This document shows positions 5,348 to 8,812 of a stretch of 8,812 nucleotides of DNA, piece after piece. The notes beneath the pieces were generated by a model. That model had not been told where the DNA came from. It ran no database searches and saw nothing but the letters and a program-made list of their open reading frames with translations. Both the position numbers and the translations under genes were made by a program. Each line of letters opens with the position of its first letter. Position 1 is the first letter of the stretch. The stretch is from CAZDML01 sp964506645 (GTDB lineage: Bacteria > Elusimicrobiota > Elusimicrobia > 2-01-FULL-59-12), in the NCBI GenBank assembly GCA_964506645.1, contig CAZDML010000089.1:1-8812 (forward strand), given 5' to 3'.

Positions 5348-6724
5348 ATGGATCTCATCGAAAAAACACCACCTCAAGCCCTTGAGGCGGAAATGGCCGT
5401 GCTCGGCGCCATGCTGATCGAGCGGGAAGCCCAAGCCAAAGTGCTGGACTTGCTCGATGAGAATGACTTTTACAAACCCGCCCACAAAATCATCTTCCGC
5501 GTGATGACCAAGCTCTTTTCCGAGGGCGGTGCCATTGACGTGGTGACGGTGTCCGAAGAACTCAAGAATTCTCAGACCCTTTCGGATGTGGGCGGGGCGT
5601 CGTACCTGACCGGGCTTACCGCCATCCTTCCTACAGCTGCCAATGTCGACCACTACGCGCGGCTTGTGAAAGAAAAATCCACGCTGCGTCAGCTTATTTC
5701 CGTTTCCACTAAAATTGTCACGGCGGCGTATGAGCAAAAGGATGAGGTCGGCACGCTGCTCGATCAGGCCGAACACAACATCTTCTCCATCGCGCAATCC
5801 AAAGTCGATAAAGGCTTTATTGTGGCCGGTGATCTCATCCACGATGTCATTGAAACCGTCGAAAAGCTCTATCAGCGCAAGTCTCATATTACCGGGGTAT
5901 CCACCGGATTTACTGATCTCGATACCATGACCGCCGGCTTCCAGCCTTCGACGCTGGTCATCATCGCCGGCCGACCCTCGATGGGAAAAACCAGCTTTGC
6001 GTTGAACATTGCCGAACATGCCGCCATCACGGACAAAAAGCCGGTGGCGGTGTTTTCCCTGGAAATGTCACGCGAAGAAATTATGTTCCGGACCCTCTGT
6101 TCGCAGGCTCGTGTGGATGCCCATAAAGTCAGACGCGGCTATCTGGAAAAACGCTATTGGAACACCTTAACGGCCGCGGCCAGCCTCGTCGCTGACGCTC
6201 CTCTCTACATCGATGACAGTTCCTCGCTTTCGATTGTCGAAATGCGTGCCCGTGCCCGTCGTTTGGCTGCCGAACTCTCCGCTAAAGGTACGCCGCTGTC
6301 CATGATCGTGGTGGACTATTTGCAACTTATGCGCGGGGTTGGTAGAGTAGAGAACAGACAGCAAGAAATATCCGAAATTTCGCGCAATTTGAAGAGTCTG
6401 GCGCGCGAACTTCGGGTCCCGGTTGTAGCCCTGTCGCAGCTCTCGCGCCGGCCGGAAGAAAAGGGTCGGGAAGGTCGTCCGCAGCTCTCCGACTTGCGCG
6501 AATCGGGTGCCATTGAACAAGACGCGGATATCGTGGCCTTTATTTACCGGGAAGAAGTTTATAAGCCTCAGGACTTGGAAGTCCAAGGCAAAGCCAAGAT
6601 CCTGATCGCCAAGCAGCGCAACGGTCCAACGGGAGAAATTGAATTGGCCTTTATCCGGGAATACACCAAGTTCGAAAATCTCGCGCCGAACAGCGCCTCG
6701 GGCATTCCTGAACCTGTGGCCTGA
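5348..6724 (+). CDS. dnaB: Replicative DNA helicase DnaB
   Basis: DnaB is the hexameric helicase that unwinds DNA at the replication fork and recruits primase. The 458-residue product has the N-terminal primase-interacting domain (about 6-105, starting TPPQALEAEMAVLGAML) and the RecA-like C-terminal ATPase (about 165-445). Visible motifs are Walker A GRPSMGKT (208-215), the conserved FSLEMS segment, Walker B MIVVDYLQLM (319-328), VVALSQLSRRPE, and SDLRESGAIEQDADIV. The length is normal and there is no intein at the ATPase motifs, a common insertion site. Start choice: ATG 5348 with AGGGGA at 5339-5344 gives MDLIEKTPP, as in relatives; an in-frame GTG at 5333 would add 5 residues and overlaps no ribosome binding site. 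Its stop overlaps the alr start (TGATG). Confidence 0.97.
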   Translation: MDLIEKTPPQALEAEMAVLGAMLIEREAQAKVLDLLDENDFYKPAHKIIFRVMTKLFSEGGAIDVVTVSEELKNSQTLSDVGGASYLTGLTAILPTAANVDHYARLVKEKSTLRQLISVSTKIVTAAYEQKDEVGTLLDQAEHNIFSIAQSKVDKGFIVAGDLIHDVIETVEKLYQRKSHITGVSTGFTDLDTMTAGFQPSTLVIIAGRPSMGKTSFALNIAEHAAITDKKPVAVFSLEMSREEIMFRTLCSQARVDAHKVRRGYLEKRYWNTLTAAASLVADAPLYIDDSSSLSIVEMRARARRLAAELSAKGTPLSMIVVDYLQLMRGVGRVENRQQEISEISRNLKSLARELRVPVVALSQLSRRPEEKGREGRPQLSDLRESGAIEQDADIVAFIYREEVYKPQDLEVQGKAKILIAKQRNGPTGEIELAFIREYTKFENLAPNSASGIPEPVA

Positions 6725-7887
6725 TGGCCCTGTCACCTCTGACTCTGGATGTGTCCATGCCTAATCCATCCTTTTACCGGCCTTGCTGGGTCGACATCTC
6801 GCTCGAAGCTCTTCGCCATAATTTCCAGGTCCTGCGTCAGCGTGTGGCCTCTCCCGTTCAAGTCTGCGCCGTTGTCAAAGCCAACGCTTACGGTCATGGA
6901 ATCCTGCCGATTTCCAGAGTCGTTGCCGAGGCCGGTGCAGCCTATTTAGGGGTATCAAGCCTGGAAGAAGGGCTTGCCTTGCGTGCAGCCGGCATCCAGA
7001 CCCCGGCGCTGATCCTCGGTAGTCTCTATCCCTTTGAAAACTTCACTCATCTTTTCGACGCCCACCTCACCCCAACGATCGCTAGCCTTGCCTCGGCTCA
7101 GGAACTCGATAAGCTCGCGCAGAAACGTCATCAGAAACTCCCCATCCATTTAAAAATTGATTCTGGGTTTGGACGTATCGGTGTTTCTGTTTCCAATGCG
7201 CTCGACTTTATTCAGAAGGTCGCTGCGCTCAAAGGGCTTGAGATCGAAGGTGTTTATACCCATTTCGCCAGCTCGGATGTGGATGAGGATTACACCCACA
7301 CACAGACACAGGCGTTTCAGTCGGTGGTTCAGGCCGCGCAGGCCAAGGGCATTCGCCCGCGCTGGGTGCATATGGCCAATTCCTCGGCGATTATCCGATA
7401 CACCGACACCCACGGCACGATGGTTCGTCCAGGCATTGCGCTCTACGGTATTGCCCCGTTTCGTGGCGCGGAAAAAGAGCTGGCGCTTAAACCCATTCTG
7501 AGCTGGAAATCTCGAATCATTTTCTTAAAAACCGTCCCCGCCGGAGCCGTCATCAGCTACGCGCGCACCTGGGTGGCCAAGCGGACGACGCGCGTGGCGA
7601 CATTGGCTGTAGGCTATGCCGATGGTCTGCCGCGGCTTTTGTCCAATCAGGGACAGGTGCTTCTGGGGGGGCAGCGCGTGCCGATTCTGGGCCGGGTCAC
7701 GATGGATATGATCATGGTTGATGCGACCGATGTTCCCAACGGCCACGTAGGCGATGAGGCCGTACTTTTAGGCTCGCAAGGGGCCGAACAGATTCCTGTC
7801 GAAGAGTGGGCCAAGTGGGCGCAGACCAATCCCTATGAAATCGTCTGTCGCATTGCCGACCGCGTTCCGAGGATCTACAACGCATGA
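6724..7887 (+). CDS. alr: Alanine racemase (PLP-dependent)
   Basis: This cytoplasmic enzyme interconverts L- and D-alanine and supplies D-Ala for peptidoglycan. The 387-residue product has the N-terminal TIM barrel with VVKANAYGHG, where K52 binds pyridoxal phosphate; KIDSGFGRIG (144-153); VRPGIALYG (234-242); and a C-terminal beta domain. The second catalytic base is Tyr279 in ISYARTW, and GRVTMDMIMVD (323-333) contributes active-site residues. The protein is complete and should be active. The ATG at 6724 overlaps the dnaB stop by one base (TGATG), which favours translational coupling. An internal ATG at 6757 would give a protein beginning MPNPSFYRP, closer to typical Alr N-termini, so the true start is uncertain by 11 residues. 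dnaB-alr adjacency also occurs in E. coli. mlaE overlaps its end by 4 bp. Confidence 0.96.
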   Translation: MALSPLTLDVSMPNPSFYRPCWVDISLEALRHNFQVLRQRVASPVQVCAVVKANAYGHGILPISRVVAEAGAAYLGVSSLEEGLALRAAGIQTPALILGSLYPFENFTHLFDAHLTPTIASLASAQELDKLAQKRHQKLPIHLKIDSGFGRIGVSVSNALDFIQKVAALKGLEIEGVYTHFASSDVDEDYTHTQTQAFQSVVQAAQAKGIRPRWVHMANSSAIIRYTDTHGTMVRPGIALYGIAPFRGAEKELALKPILSWKSRIIFLKTVPAGAVISYARTWVAKRTTRVATLAVGYADGLPRLLSNQGQVLLGGQRVPILGRVTMDMIMVDATDVPNGHVGDEAVLLGSQGAEQIPVEEWAKWAQTNPYEIVCRIADRVPRIYNA

Positions 7888-8699
7888 GCCAGGACAGCCT
7901 CTCACATTCTTCATCGTATGCCTTTAATCCGCTGCGCTGGATCGGCGGTGTTTTGTTGTCGATTGCAGAAAGTCTAGGCAGCTTGGTCATCATGATTCGG
8001 CAGACCTTGTACTGGCTGCGTTCGACCGAACGTGCCAGTGTCATGACGCAGATGGTTGCGATCGGAGTCGAGTCGTTGCCGGTGACCGTTCTGACGAGTC
8101 TGTTTACCGGAATGGTGCTGGCTTTGCAGACGGGATTTTCGTTTCGCAAAGTATTTAATGAACCGATTTATGTGGGAACGGTCGTGGGGCTTTCGCTCAC
8201 CAAAGAACTCGGGCCGGTGCTAACGGCCGTGGTGGTGGCTGGCCGTGTGGGCGCTGCGATCGCCGCTGAGCTCGGCACGATGAAGGTGACGGAGCAGATT
8301 GATGCACTCTACACGCTCGGGACCAATCCCGTGAAATATCTGGCGGTGCCGCGGCTCATCGCGTGCTTAATCGCCGTTCCCGTGTTGACCTTTATGGCGA
8401 ATTTTGTCGGAATTTTCGGCGGGCTCTTGATCGCAATTTATCGTCTGGGGATTCCGCAGAGCATTTACATCCAGGAGATACAGGCGCTGACCTGGAAAGA
8501 AGTCTCGCATGGGCTTCTCAAGTCCTGGGTGTTCGGAGGCATTATTGCGGTCATCTCCTGCTACAAAGGCTTTAATTGTTCAGGCGGCGCCGAAGGTGTG
8601 GGAAAAGCCACGACCAGCGCCGTCGTCGTTTCCATGGTGTTGATTCTGGTCTGCGACTACTTTCTCTCCGCACTTTTGGTGTCGTTCGGAATCGGATGA
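7884..8699 (+). CDS. mlaE: MlaE/YrbE-family ABC transporter permease (phospholipid transport)
   Basis: This inner-membrane permease belongs to the Mla-type system, which moves phospholipids between inner and outer membranes of diderm bacteria with an MlaF ATPase and an MCE-domain MlaD. The 271-residue product shows the family hallmarks: an N-terminal amphipathic region (about 15-50), hydrophobic segments at about 60-82, 98-125, 155-187, 215-228 and 244-268, the coupling signature from ELGPVLTAVVVAGRVG through ELGTMKVTEQIDAL (108-142), and CYKGFNCSGGAEGVGKATT (226-244). Length matches the family (about 260). Its ATG overlaps the alr stop by 4 bp, and the next gene, after 6 bp, encodes the matching ATPase. 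Plant and mycobacterial homologues transport other lipids, so the exact substrate is inferred. Confidence 0.93.
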   Translation: MSQDSLSHSSSYAFNPLRWIGGVLLSIAESLGSLVIMIRQTLYWLRSTERASVMTQMVAIGVESLPVTVLTSLFTGMVLALQTGFSFRKVFNEPIYVGTVVGLSLTKELGPVLTAVVVAGRVGAAIAAELGTMKVTEQIDALYTLGTNPVKYLAVPRLIACLIAVPVLTFMANFVGIFGGLLIAIYRLGIPQSIYIQEIQALTWKEVSHGLLKSWVFGGIIAVISCYKGFNCSGGAEGVGKATTSAVVVSMVLILVCDYFLSALLVSFGIG

Positions 8700-8705
8700 G
8701 GGCCG

Positions 8706-8812
8706 ATGATACGACTCGAGAACGTCTATAAAGCCTTTGGGCCCAATAAAGTGCTTCGCGGCTGTGATTTGGAAGTTCGCGACGGCGAGACACTGACGAT
8801 TATCGGGGGCTC
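8706..8812 (+). CDS. mlaF: MlaF-like ABC transporter ATPase, N-terminal part (cut by window end)
   Basis: The visible 35 codons begin MIRLENVYKAFGPNKVLRG and run to LTIIGG, just as the Walker A loop begins. This is the usual N-terminus of MlaF-type ATPases, including the A-loop Tyr/Phe region and an ILGG/IIGG entry to the P-loop. The lysine of Walker A lies beyond the window. It would drive the MlaE permease encoded 6 bp upstream. GAGGG at 8698-8702 is close to the ATG, so translation may be coupled to mlaE. Confidence 0.87.
   Translation, partial: MIRLENVYKAFGPNKVLRGCDLEVRDGETLTIIGG

Noticed and set aside
4471..5358. 295-codon open frame on the minus strand opposite rpsR and rplI
   Set aside because: It covers two unmistakable ribosomal genes with their own ribosome binding sites. 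No known family pattern is seen in the antisense product.
5279..6019. 246-codon open frame on the minus strand opposite the start of dnaB
   Set aside because: It is antisense to conserved DnaB domains, and its composition is that of a shadow frame.
5939..6540. Possible intein or insertion in dnaB ATPase motifs
   Set aside because: Walker A, Walker B and the later conserved segments follow at normal spacing with no extra sequence.
1..8812. CRISPR arrays, tRNA or rRNA genes, insertion sequences, phage or defence modules
   Set aside because: No spaced direct repeats, tRNA-like cloverleaf, transposase motif or defence-family motif was seen. Nearly every base belongs to a recognised housekeeping gene.

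Overview
The window is a dense, entirely plus-strand block of core bacterial genes with almost no non-coding DNA. In order it carries: the tail of an unidentified gene, a single-domain response regulator, an alpha-D-phosphohexomutase, enolase, a FtsB/DivIC-like division protein, the ribosomal/replication cluster rpsF-ssb-rpsR-rplI-dnaB, alanine racemase, an MlaE-type lipid-transport permease, and the first codons of its MlaF-type ATPase. Bacterial r-proteins bS6, bS18 and bL9 make it a bacterium. MlaE/MlaF suggests an outer membrane. Base composition is moderately GC-rich by eye. The combination of a stand-alone receiver, phosphohexomutase, enolase and FtsB-like gene upstream of the rpsF cluster, with mla genes after alr, would fit an uncultured diderm lineage such as Omnitrophota or Elusimicrobiota. 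That placement is a guess from gene order and was not tested.

Layout. Region A (1-3457) is tightly packed: the unidentified tail overlaps the response regulator by 16 bp, the regulator overlaps the mutase by 4 bp (ATGA), enolase follows after 11 bp behind a strong ribosome binding site, and the FtsB-like gene starts on TTG inside the last codons of enolase. Region B is the only sizeable gap (3458-3559, about 100 bp). It holds a possible extended -10 promoter and three inverted repeats ahead of rpsF, and is a good candidate for an r-protein autoregulatory leader. Region C (3560-6724) is rpsF-ssb-rpsR-rplI-dnaB, with a perfect 14-bp palindrome between rplI and dnaB. Region D (6724-8812) is alr-mlaE-mlaF, linked by TGATG and ATGA overlaps to dnaB.

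How the genes work together. The mutase and enolase are central sugar-phosphate and glycolytic enzymes. The FtsB-like protein, alanine racemase (D-Ala for peptidoglycan) and Mla permease/ATPase all serve the cell envelope. The S6, S18 and L9 genes serve translation, and SSB and DnaB serve the replication fork. Nearly all junctions are overlaps or gaps under 40 bp, so one or two long polycistronic transcripts are likely, split at about 3460.

No mobile element, CRISPR array, tRNA or rRNA gene was seen, and I found no new multi-gene system. The points most worth a second look are the rpsF leader, the palindrome before dnaB, the disordered extensions on both S6 and S18, and the receiver-only protein coupled to a sugar-phosphate mutase.
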